A stretch of DNA of 5,069 nucleotides from Planctomycetaceae bacterium (GTDB lineage Bacteria; Planctomycetota; Planctomycetia; Pirellulales; Thermoguttaceae), in the NCBI GenBank assembly GCA_031266315.1, contig JAISBG010000632.1, positions 1 to 5,069 of the forward strand, read 5' to 3'. Made by a program: the position numbers and the translations under genes. Under the pieces are notes generated by a model, which saw only the letters and a list, made by a program, of their open reading frames with translations, was not told the origin of the DNA and did not search any database. Of this stretch, positions 1-5,069 are shown piece after piece. The first letter of the stretch is position 1. Each line of letters starts with the position of its first letter.

Positions 1-1221
1 TTCCGATGTTTTTTCTTCAATCAAATCAATACCGCGTTCCCGAAGCATCGACGCCGCACTGACAATATTGACATCTTCATTCATCGAAGCGGACATCAAA
101 CCAGCAGCAAACGAAGTCGAAATAAGTGACGTGTCTTTCTTGGAAACCTCGCCTTTGTACCGCATTTTGCAGGATTTAATCGTTCCAAGACCGAGTTGCG
201 CCGCCAGAATACCAAGCCGGTAGGCAACATTGAGCGCACCACGATGCGATGCCAATGTCTGGGAATCAAGTGTTCCGAAATTGACCGCTTGCCGGATTGT
301 TCCGTGCGTAAAATAATCAATCAAAAGTTCTACCGCTTCAAGAGCAACATTTGTTTGGGCTTCTTCAGTGCTTGCCCCAAGATGCGGCGTACAAACAACA
401 TTCGGTTTGCCGAATAACGGATGTTTCGTGCAGGGTTCTTCCTCGTAAACATCCAACGCCACGCCGCCAAGTTTCCCCGTTTCCAGTCCTTCCACCAAAG
501 CAGCAAGATCGTAAATCCCGCCTCTGGCACAGTTAATGAGTTTTGCACCCGATTTAATGAGTTCGAGTTCTTTTTTGCCGAACAGACCGCGCGTTTGGTC
601 ATTCAGCGGCGTGTGGACGGTTAGGAAATCAATTTGCGGCAGCATTTCATGAAAGTTGGTTACCAGCGTGATTCCAAGTTCTCCAGCCCGTTGAGAAGTG
701 AAAAACGGGTCCATCGCAATCACTTTCATATCAAACGCTTTCGCATATCCGGCGACAACATGACCAATACGCCCCATTCCAACAATACCGATTGTTTTTC
801 CGGCAAGTTGATGACCGGTGAAATTTTTGCGGTCCCAACGTCCCTCCACTAAGGTCTGATAAGCCGGTGCGATATTTCGGGACAACGCCAGTAATAAAGC
901 AAATGTTTGTTCGGCGGTTGAAATGGTATTACCGCCGGGTGTGTTCATAACAACAATCCCTTGTTTTGTCGCGGCTTTTGTGTCGATGTTATCAACACCA
1001 ACACCGGCACGGGCAATCGCTTTGAGTCGGGTATTTCCTTCGAGTGCTTCAGCGGTAATTTTAACACCGCTTCTGGCAATCGCCCCGTCAAATTCGGTCA
1101 GGCATTTTTTTAATTCTTCACCTTTCAGACCGATTCGCTCTTCAAATTCAATTTCCGAAGCATTTCGTAATAAATTTTTTCCGTCTTCGGAAATAGGATC
1201 AAGTAATACAATTCTAGGCAT
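1..1221 (-). CDS. serA: D-3-phosphoglycerate dehydrogenase, long form (3' end beyond the window)
   Basis: Cytosolic enzyme of the first committed step of serine synthesis: NAD-dependent oxidation of 3-phosphoglycerate to 3-phosphohydroxypyruvate. The frame is open from ATG at 1221 to the left edge, giving 407 residues starting MPRIVLLDPISEDG. The N-terminal substrate-binding part is followed by the Rossmann domain with GIVGMGRIG at residues 145-153 (GxGxxG = G148, G150, G153). Catalytic residues are visible: R233 in NCARGGIYD, the Glu of YEEEP (260-262), and H280 in TPHLGAST. From about residue 310 the sequence continues into the intervening (ASB) domain of type 1 enzymes, for example YKGEV and LRERGIDLIEEK. 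Family members run to about 525-530 residues, so roughly 120 residues, including the expected ACT domain, should lie off the edge. That is a window cut, not a visible truncation. The start is firm: an in-frame TAG lies upstream at 1264-1266 and no other ATG lies between. No Shine-Dalgarno is evident. A hairpin element sits just upstream (1244-1380). Confidence 0.96.
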   Translation of the reverse strand, partial: MPRIVLLDPISEDGKNLLRNASEIEFEERIGLKGEELKKCLTEFDGAIARSGVKITAEALEGNTRLKAIARAGVGVDNIDTKAATKQGIVVMNTPGGNTISTAEQTFALLLALSRNIAPAYQTLVEGRWDRKNFTGHQLAGKTIGIVGMGRIGHVVAGYAKAFDMKVIAMDPFFTSQRAGELGITLVTNFHEMLPQIDFLTVHTPLNDQTRGLFGKKELELIKSGAKLINCARGGIYDLAALVEGLETGKLGGVALDVYEEEPCTKHPLFGKPNVVCTPHLGASTEEAQTNVALEAVELLIDYFTHGTIRQAVNFGTLDSQTLASHRGALNVAYRLGILAAQLGLGTIKSCKMRYKGEVSKKDTSLISTSFAAGLMSASMNEDVNIVSAASMLRERGIDLIEEKTSE

Positions 1222-1243
1222 AGTAATTAAGGTATTATTTAAG

Positions 1244-1380
1244 TTTAAGCAACTTCTAAAAACCTATTTTTTGACAGGATTTACAAAATTTACAGGATAA
1301 AAATCAAATAAAATCCAGTAAATCATGTTTATCTTGTCGAAAAATTGTTTTCGTCGGCGGTTTTTAGAAGTTGCCTTAAA
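1244..1380. repeat. Large imperfect hairpin element upstream of serA
   Basis: This fills most of the 240-base gap between serA and the Nudix gene. The outer arms are a perfect 16-bp inverted repeat, GCAACTTCTAAAAACC (1249-1264) against GGTTTTTAGAAGTTGC (1359-1374). They extend to 1244 and 1380 with one bulged base (TTTAA / TTAAA). Inside is a second, imperfect inverted repeat, 1267-1298 against 1313-1344, 32 nt with 7 mismatches by hand alignment. It contains 'gacaggatttac', a motif I recall from dispersed bacterial repeats. The loop is about 14 nt, A-rich (1299-1312). The element is non-coding. It could be a small non-autonomous mobile element or REP-like repeat, and when transcribed could fold and act as a terminator or processing site between the two genes. 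Structure is seen directly; origin is inferred. Confidence 0.75.
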
Positions 1381-1401
1381 GTTAGGTTTTAGTTTTGGTA
1401 A

Positions 1402-1446
1402 GGGACATGAGGGACAAAAGGAACTTTTTAATCAATAGGGACATGA
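1402..1446. repeat. Degenerate GGGACATGA short repeats
   Basis: Three related 9-mers lie just after the Nudix stop codon: GGGACATGA (1402-1410), GGGACAAAA (1411-1419, directly adjoining) and GGGACATGA again (1438-1446), with a partial GGAAC at 1420-1424. This is a low-complexity, purine-rich string with no ORF. Such 'gggaca' strings occur in intergenic regions of some bacterial genomes, and I recall them from planctomycetes. No function can be assigned from sequence. Confidence 0.5.
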
Positions 1447-1461
1447 ACAATGAACGCTCTC

Positions 1462-1977
1462 TCAATTATATTTTTGTTCTTCTAATTTCAGCCAATACAG
1501 TCCGATAATTGTTTTAGCGTCTTTGATTTCGCCGTTGGTAATCATATTGAGAGCGTGCGGCAAATCAACAATCAATGTTTCAATTTTTTCACTGTCTTCC
1601 ATTGCGGTCGGACCGGAAATCAAATCGGTTGCTTTGAAAAGGTACATCTTTTCCTGAACAAAACCGGGAGAAGTGAAAAAAGTGGTAATTAATGTTATCG
1701 TTTTTGCGGTGTAACCGGTTTCTTCAATGAGTTCACGGCGAGCGGTTGTTATCGGCAATTCGTTGGGTTCCAGTGTTCCAGCCGGAAGTTCGATAAGTGT
1801 TTCATCAACAGCAACTCGGTGTTGCCGAATCAACACGATGCGACCATCATCAAGAACCGGCAACATGACCACCGCTCCGGGATGAACCACAATATGCCGT
1901 TCCAACAGCGCACCGCTCCGACCGGTTATTATCTTTTTGACAACTTTGAAAATCCGGCTTGTAAAAAGTGTTTCCAT
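1462..1977 (-). CDS. Nudix hydrolase, ADP-ribose pyrophosphatase type
   Basis: 171-residue soluble hydrolase, probably splitting ADP-ribose or a related nucleoside diphosphate sugar into AMP and a sugar phosphate using divalent metal. The complete Nudix box GX5EX7REUXEEXGU spans residues 67-89: G67, E73, R81-E82-L83, E85-E86, G88, Y89. It is preceded by the IELPAGTLE stretch typical of ADPRase-like members. A proline lies 15 residues past the box (P104 in FTSPGF), the spacing known for ADP-ribose pyrophosphatases. Length fits the subfamily (about 170-200). The ATG at 1977 is the chosen start because an in-frame TGA lies five codons upstream, with no intervening ATG. No Shine-Dalgarno is visible. 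The upstream region has 12-bp tandem repeats (1989-2022) that may matter for control. The next gene upstream ends 130 bases away, so it may have its own promoter. The substrate is inferred, not proved; other nucleoside diphosphate sugars are possible. Confidence 0.92.
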   Translation of the reverse strand: METLFTSRIFKVVKKIITGRSGALLERHIVVHPGAVVMLPVLDDGRIVLIRQHRVAVDETLIELPAGTLEPNELPITTARRELIEETGYTAKTITLITTFFTSPGFVQEKMYLFKATDLISGPTAMEDSEKIETLIVDLPHALNMITNGEIKDAKTIIGLYWLKLEEQKYN

Positions 1978-1988
1978 AACAATATTTT

Positions 1989-2022
1989 GTCAAATGTTTC
2001 GTCAAATGTTTTGTGAAATATT
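1989..2022. repeat. 12-bp tandem repeat upstream of the Nudix gene
   Basis: GTCAAATGTTT occurs at 1989-1999 and again at 2001-2011. A degenerate third copy, GTGAAATATT, follows at 2013-2022, giving a 12-bp period. On the gene strand this reads AAACATTTGAC repeated, ending 11 bases before the Nudix ATG. The position and near-helical period suit a repressor-binding or promoter-overlapping site, but no known operator is recognised, so that role is inference. Confidence 0.5.
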
Positions 2023-2050
2023 ACAATAATTCAAATATTTTTACAATAAT
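2021..2050. repeat. Direct repeat TTACAATAAT, 20-bp period
   Basis: The 10-mer TTACAATAAT occurs exactly at 2021-2030 and at 2041-2050, start-to-start distance 20 bp (about two helical turns). It lies in the A/T-rich stretch between the membrane protein stop and the Nudix start. It may be part of the Nudix promoter region or simple A/T-rich coincidence. Confidence 0.35.
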
Positions 2051-2107
2051 CCCGCTTGTCGTGTTGTAGGAATGATTACAGAAAACTGTTGTGAAAACGG
2101 CAAAGAA

Positions 2108-2794
2108 TTAACGGAATATATCCGCTTCGATATGGTAGGGCAGTTCTCCGTAACGGAATTTAGGATTAACGTACAATTCGCCGCCGATATGAACGGCGCG
2201 GGTACGGTACGGAACCTTCAGATCGCCAACGCAGTGAACACTGATCATATCAAACGGATTCTGTTCCGGCGAACAGAATTTACAATGAGCAACAGTTCGA
2301 ACCAACATGAAATTCTCAATTCCGGCAAGTTGCCGACCCGGATACATAAAACCGCGCAGATAAACTTTCCGATGTTCTTTGGCGATGTCTAAAATATGTT
2401 CCGGTAATTTATTTGTTTTCGGGTCGGGACGAAGATCCAAAAAATCAACCGCCGTATAACCGTAAGGAATACTGAAATAATAATTCCGTATTCCCCAACC
2501 GGCAGCACCTAACGCCAGTACCAATGAACAAATAATACCCGCCAATGCAAAATTCCGACCCGTGTAATCGAATGGACACGACAGAATCCGGTAAAGTCCG
2601 AACAATCCGCAAACCGCTCCAAGTAACGGACAAATCACAAACCAGTTACTCAAAAACATCAAAGGAGTAAAAAGCGAAAAGATAAAGGCAACCACCGCCA
2701 ACACACTAATCGCTCGATAACCAACCGTAATTCCAGTCGATCCAATCTCCTCCTTTGAAACCGTACTCAATGACTGATCAAATTCTTGTGACAT
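2108..2794 (-). CDS. Membrane protein with three N-terminal helices and a DUF3299-like C-terminal domain
   Basis: 228 residues counted from the ATG at 2794 (MSQEFDQ). A polar N-terminus of about 25 residues leads to three hydrophobic segments at roughly 28-48, 51-69 and 83-103. The first two are joined by a very short turn, the third preceded by a polar loop (CPFDYTGRN). From about residue 110 to the end is a soluble domain. Its VYLRGFMYPG...ENFMLVRTVAHCKFC pattern resembles the DUF3299-type domain found in secreted and membrane proteins, including planctomycete ones. A CxxC pair (C171, C174) and C188 stand out and could bind metal or be redox-active. Function is unknown. A TTG 21 bases upstream (2815) would add MFYFYKI, but ATG at 2794 is preferred because the extension is A/T-rich filler abutting a repeat boundary. 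No Shine-Dalgarno is evident. The gene starts only 24 bases from the palindromic unit at 2818-3192. Confidence 0.78.
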   Translation of the reverse strand: MSQEFDQSLSTVSKEEIGSTGITVGYRAISVLAVVAFIFSLFTPLMFLSNWFVICPLLGAVCGLFGLYRILSCPFDYTGRNFALAGIICSLVLALGAAGWGIRNYYFSIPYGYTAVDFLDLRPDPKTNKLPEHILDIAKEHRKVYLRGFMYPGRQLAGIENFMLVRTVAHCKFCSPEQNPFDMISVHCVGDLKVPYRTRAVHIGGELYVNPKFRYGELPYHIEADIFR

Positions 2795-2917
2795 AATTTT
2801 ATAAAAATAAAACAAAATATACTGTGTTAGAGTGGCATTTGGTATTTTTCAAGTTTCTAAATAATTATTTTCCTGATTGATCCGAAAAACCGAATAGCCC
2901 GATAGGGCTTTATTTTC

Positions 2918-2946
2918 GTAACCGCAGGTCTTTGACCTGCGGTTAC
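2918..2946. repeat. Perfect 13-bp hairpin, left copy
   Basis: GTAACCGCAGGTC, loop TTT, then GACCTGCGGTTAC: a perfect 13-bp stem with a three-base loop. It is the left copy of the ACCGCAGGTC module of the compound repeat. Confidence 0.85.
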
Positions 2947-3036
2947 AAACCAACGAAACTACTGCCTGAAAGGCAGAATTTTAAGCTGTTGCCGTATTAA
3001 GTTCTGCCTTTCAGACAGTAGGCGGTTTGTCGTTAC

Positions 3037-3059
3037 ACCGCAGGTCAAAGACCTGCGGT
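3037..3059. repeat. Perfect 10-bp hairpin, right copy
   Basis: ACCGCAGGTC, loop AAA, then GACCTGCGGT: a perfect 10-bp stem. It is the mirrored copy of the hairpin at 2918-2946, with the outer three base pairs diverged. Confidence 0.85.
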
Positions 3060-3196
3060 TATGAAAATGAAGCCCTATCGGGCTATTCCGCTTTTTGTAC
3101 CTATTAAGTAAAAGTAAATAGTCATACAAACTTTTAACAAAAATTACACTGAATCATTATGAAAATACTAATTTTATAACTAACACAGTATAAAAC

Positions 3197-3223
3197 AAGA
3201 CAAAACGAAACAATATTTGTCTT
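3197..3223 (-). terminator. Possible weak terminator after the nuclease-like gene
   Basis: Directly after the TGA of the gene at 3224-3739, the minus strand reads AAGACAAA, an 11-base loop, then TTTGTCTT, followed by GTTTTATAC. The 8-bp stem is perfect but A/T-rich, and the following T-tract is short. An intrinsic terminator is possible but weak. The strong hairpins at 2892-3089 lie further downstream and could also stop transcription. Confidence 0.3.
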
Positions 3224-3739
3224 TCAATTTCCCTTGTGTCGGGAATAAGAAGGATAACCGGTTTCATCACTTTTTTCCTCTATGGAACGGCTTTGGTAAA
3301 AAAGGACACATTGATATTGCTTCATAAATTTTTCTTTCAATACGTTAAGTTGGGAGTTCGGCGTCGAAACTTTTGACAATACAATACGGGCATGTAATAT
3401 CGAACCTTTCAGATTATAACCAAGACTTTCAATTGTTGCCGAAATTTGTTTACACGCATGAGGAAAATCGGAACCTTTCAACTCAATAAAAATCGAATGA
3501 TAATGTGTTTCTTTATTTATTTCCGTATAATTGAGTAACAAATAATCGCATTTCAATGTATTTTGATCTGAAATCAGACCGCCGTCAATGTGCAGTTTCA
3601 TAAACTGTTCATTCTGTTTATATTTGTAAATATATTTGGACGCGGTTTTATCCTGACAAACAATCGTTCCGCCTTTGGATTGATAGTTTGTTGTATAATC
3701 TTTGTCCAGATGCTGCTTAATAAAATCCTGAAACGACAT
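3224..3739 (-). CDS. Small protein with a PD-(D/E)XK-like nuclease motif, partner of the upstream ATPase
   Basis: 171 residues, soluble, no signal peptide or membrane segment; no exact family recognised. The core reads as a restriction-nuclease-like fold. A predicted strand with D65 (KCDYLLLN) is followed by a strand with E86-x-K88 (IFIELKGSDF), then a helix containing Q98 (ACKQIS). D-x20-E-x-K plus a downstream Q is the arrangement of PD-(D/E)XK nucleases. A further strand (ARIVLS, about 117-122) and a positively charged region (KEKFMK) follow, and the tail from about 150 is polar. The ATG at 3739 shares a base with the TAA of the ATPase gene (TAATG), so the two are very likely translated together and probably act as a complex. 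The obvious inference is that the ATPase senses or loads and this protein cuts nucleic acid. Alternatives are a catalytically dead nuclease fold or an ATPase regulator. The motif call is by eye and needs structural confirmation. Confidence 0.7.
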   Translation of the reverse strand: MSFQDFIKQHLDKDYTTNYQSKGGTIVCQDKTASKYIYKYKQNEQFMKLHIDGGLISDQNTLKCDYLLLNYTEINKETHYHSIFIELKGSDFPHACKQISATIESLGYNLKGSILHARIVLSKVSTPNSQLNVLKEKFMKQYQCVLFYQSRSIEEKSDETGYPSYSRHKGN

Positions 3740-5025
3740 TATGAATATTTCAAATCAAATAAAGAATCAAATTCACCATTGATAATTTGTGAAACATGAT
3801 CGATTTCTTCGGTGCTAATCATTTCCAACTCAGGGTCAATAATATTGCGGCAGGTACCGTTTTCCACTATGTAAACCGCCAAACGATTGCCGTCAACCCA
3901 TAATAACGGATTGATTTTTTCCGCCGTTTCTTTGGGATGATCTTTTCCAAGTTTATGAGCGTACAATAAATTATTGAGTGCTACTAAAATATAAGGACTA
4001 TGTGTTGTAACGATTACCTGTTGATTTTTCCGGTTCGCAAGCAAGGAAATAAGGTTTGTTATATCGTGTTGTGTTTCAGGAAAAAGATGGGCTTCCGGCT
4101 CTTCAATGACGGTGAGGTTTTTATCTTTTGACGAAGTTTCTTTTGTCGGTATTAAAAGTAAAATAATATTTAAAATCCAAAGAACTTCCTGTTGACCGGA
4201 TGATGCCTCATAAAGTTTCACAAATTGTTTTTCGTTCAAATAAATACGTTCTCCTTCTCTTGTACTGATATATTTACCCTTGAGAATTTTATCGATCAAC
4301 CGGCAGGCAATTTCAAGACTTTCATGGTTATCTCTTACAATTTTTTTTATTTTTTGTTCTTTAAATTCATCAATATAGATATTAAAGGTTGTTGTTTTTT
4401 CTTTAACGAATCTCATAAAATTGCCTGTGAGATAATCAAATCGTCCTTCATTGAAAAGAGGCATATTATCAGTAGGCAAGGACAATATTTGTCTTCCTGC
4501 CGGAATAAAACAATGTTCATGATCCGAATTAAAATAACGATAAATTATTAGGAATATTTCAAGACGAAACATTTTTGAAAGTCGTTCTTTACCTTTCGAT
4601 GTTACTTTCTCAAGATATTTGGAAATTTTTTTGTCAATAACATCTCTAAAGCGTTTGCTCCATTTAATGGACAGATTGGTTGATGATTTTTTCAGGGATA
4701 TAAACGAATGTTCCGAATCTTTTTCATTATAATTAGGATAAAACCGAACCGTAAAATCATCTTGTAATGCTTCAATATCCCAAAATAAACGAAAGTGATT
4801 TCTAATTATTTTTTCAACGAACTCATAAATTCCTTCCACGAACAAATTATTGTAGTCAGCAATCAAATCGCGGTAAGGAAATGGCAATGAGCGGAAACAG
4901 TAGAAGAGTTTTGCGATGGTACTTTTTCCGGCGGCGTTGGGACCGACGAAAACCATATAATCGGAAATATCAAGATTAATTTCACGAAGGGGACCGAAAT
5001 TTTTTATTTCGAGACGCTGTACCAT
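3739..5025 (-). CDS. AAA/ABC-type ATPase (OLD/PtuA-like), no TOPRIM domain
   Basis: 428-residue SMC/OLD-like ATPase. The N-terminal strand LEIKNFGPLREINLDI leads to Walker A GPNAAGKST (residues 28-36). A helical insertion with charged, coiled-coil-like stretches follows at about 120-160 and 205-250. The motif FIPAGRQ (173-179) resembles the conserved 'iPa.R' of OLD-family ATPases. The ABC signature is ASSGQQE (274-280), Walker B is LTVIEEPEAH (304-313) with E308/E309, and the H-loop is TTHSP (340-344). All ATPase elements are intact, so an active dimerising ATPase is expected. Only about 86 residues follow the H-loop, with no TOPRIM acidic motifs, unlike OLD or GajA nucleases. The cutting activity may therefore reside in the overlapping downstream gene. 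Such ATPases occur in phage-defence modules and in DNA repair; defence is inferred. The ATG at 5025 fits the family N-terminus exactly; no Shine-Dalgarno is evident. The gene is distinctly A/T-rich: block 4321-4380 has 11 G/C of 60, against 28 of 60 in serA block 541-600. Confidence 0.9.
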   Translation of the reverse strand: MVQRLEIKNFGPLREINLDISDYMVFVGPNAAGKSTIAKLFYCFRSLPFPYRDLIADYNNLFVEGIYEFVEKIIRNHFRLFWDIEALQDDFTVRFYPNYNEKDSEHSFISLKKSSTNLSIKWSKRFRDVIDKKISKYLEKVTSKGKERLSKMFRLEIFLIIYRYFNSDHEHCFIPAGRQILSLPTDNMPLFNEGRFDYLTGNFMRFVKEKTTTFNIYIDEFKEQKIKKIVRDNHESLEIACRLIDKILKGKYISTREGERIYLNEKQFVKLYEASSGQQEVLWILNIILLLIPTKETSSKDKNLTVIEEPEAHLFPETQHDITNLISLLANRKNQQVIVTTHSPYILVALNNLLYAHKLGKDHPKETAEKINPLLWVDGNRLAVYIVENGTCRNIIDPELEMISTEEIDHVSQIINGEFDSLFDLKYS

Positions 5026-5069
5026 TGCCGGAAATCGTTATGAATTGAAGAAAAAAGGAAAATATTTAT
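5026..5069. other. Upstream edge of the ATPase gene
   Basis: The 44 bases upstream of the ATPase ATG are A/T-rich with a pyrimidine run on the gene strand. I see no clear Shine-Dalgarno and no convincing promoter. Whether another gene of the same operon lies beyond the edge cannot be told. Confidence 0.3.

Larger units (their letters stand above)
2892..3089. repeat. About 200-bp compound inverted repeat made of hairpin modules
   Basis: The left arm 2892-2943 pairs with 3037-3088 at 50 of 52 positions. A further inner block, 2961-2978 (ACTGCCTGAAAGGCAGAA), pairs with 3002-3019 at 17 of 18. A central loop of 23 bases lies at 2979-3001. Each arm is itself modular: an AGCCC-gata-GGGCT hairpin, an ACCGCAGGTC hairpin, and a CTGCCT-gaa-AGGCAG hairpin, arranged in mirror order on the two sides. 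Transcribed, it could form either a long duplex stem or a row of short hairpins. The G/C-rich modules contrast with the A/T-rich flanks. This is typical of REP-like dispersed repeats; copy number in the genome cannot be seen here. Confidence 0.85.
2818..3192. mobile_element. MITE-like unit with 13-bp terminal inverted repeats
   Basis: TATACTGTGTTAG (2818-2830) is matched exactly and inverted by CTAACACAGTATA (3180-3192), bounding 375 bp with no ORF of note. The ends could be read as TA target duplications outside 11-bp inverted repeats, as for IS630/Tc1-like transposition. However, the flanks are A-rich and the duplication cannot be established from one copy. Inside sits the larger palindromic cluster at 2892-3089. 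This unit fills nearly all of the 429-base gap between the membrane protein start and the nuclease-like gene. No transposase is encoded, so if mobile it would need a partner elsewhere. The repeat is observed; the mobile-element reading is inference. Confidence 0.45.

Noticed and set aside
1..30. Truncated serA lacking its ACT domain
   Set aside because: The frame is still open at the window edge, so the missing C-terminus reflects the window cut rather than a gene defect.
330..602. Minus-strand open frame of 90 codons inside serA
   Set aside because: It is a different frame over the serA catalytic region (R233 to H280), with no recognisable protein features.
923..1300. Plus-strand open frame of 125 codons
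   Set aside because: It is antisense to serA, whose minus-strand frame carries all the dehydrogenase motifs, and it runs into the hairpin element. It is a shadow frame.
2072..2392. Plus-strand open frame of 106 codons
   Set aside because: It is antisense to the DUF3299-like domain of the membrane protein; no motifs or start signals.
2792..2815. TTG start at 2815 for the membrane protein
   Set aside because: It adds only MFYFYKI from A/T-rich DNA next to the repeat boundary; the ATG at 2794 gives a normal start.
2892..3089. CRISPR array or retron RNA
   Set aside because: The repeats are inverted rather than regularly spaced direct repeats, no spacers are seen, and no cas or reverse transcriptase gene lies in the window.
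4225..4551. Plus-strand Phe/Ile-rich frame of 108 codons, superficially membrane-like
   Set aside because: It is antisense to the A/T-rich, Lys-rich middle of the ATPase, which produces Phe-rich complements.
3224..5025. Calling the pair Gabija, PARIS or Septu
   Set aside because: The ATPase has no TOPRIM (against Gabija), and the partner shows no TOPRIM (against PARIS) or HNH motif (against Septu). Only general ATPase-plus-effector similarity remains.

Overview
The window looks like a chromosomal segment of a bacterium, probably a planctomycete. This is inferred from a three-helix membrane protein with a DUF3299-like tail of a kind I associate with Planctomycetota, from start codons without clear Shine-Dalgarno sequences, and from short 'gggacat(g/a)a' and 'gacaggattta' type intergenic repeats of a sort I recall from such genomes. 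No rRNA or marker gene is present to confirm it. All five genes lie on the minus strand, so transcription runs from the right edge to the left edge.

Right part (3224-5069): a two-gene cassette. A 428-residue ABC/OLD-type AAA ATPase (3739-5025) is followed by a 171-residue protein (3224-3739) whose start codon overlaps the ATPase stop codon (TAATG). The small protein has a D...ExK...Q pattern of the PD-(D/E)XK nuclease type. The ATPase carries Walker A, an SSGQQE signature, Walker B and an H-loop, but ends too early to hold its own TOPRIM nuclease. The pair is more A/T-rich than serA. It resembles, without matching any two-component system I can name, ATPase-plus-nuclease defence modules such as Septu or PARIS. 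It is the best candidate here for an undescribed system.

Middle (2795-3223): a 429-base gene-free gap filled by a nested palindromic structure. A 13-bp perfect terminal inverted repeat (2818-2830 / 3180-3192) bounds a 375-bp MITE-like unit. Inside it is a roughly 200-bp inverted repeat built from several short hairpin modules.

Left part (1-2794): ordinary cellular genes. These are a membrane protein with a DUF3299-like C-terminal domain (2108-2794), an ADP-ribose pyrophosphatase-type Nudix hydrolase (1462-1977), and the first 407 codons of long-form D-3-phosphoglycerate dehydrogenase, serA (1-1221, running off the left edge). The Nudix-serA gap holds a second large imperfect hairpin element (1244-1380) and degenerate short repeats. 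The region upstream of the Nudix gene has 12-bp tandem repeats that could be an operator.

The three left genes show no functional link to each other or to the ATPase cassette. The repeat-filled gap separates a variable-looking module from housekeeping genes.
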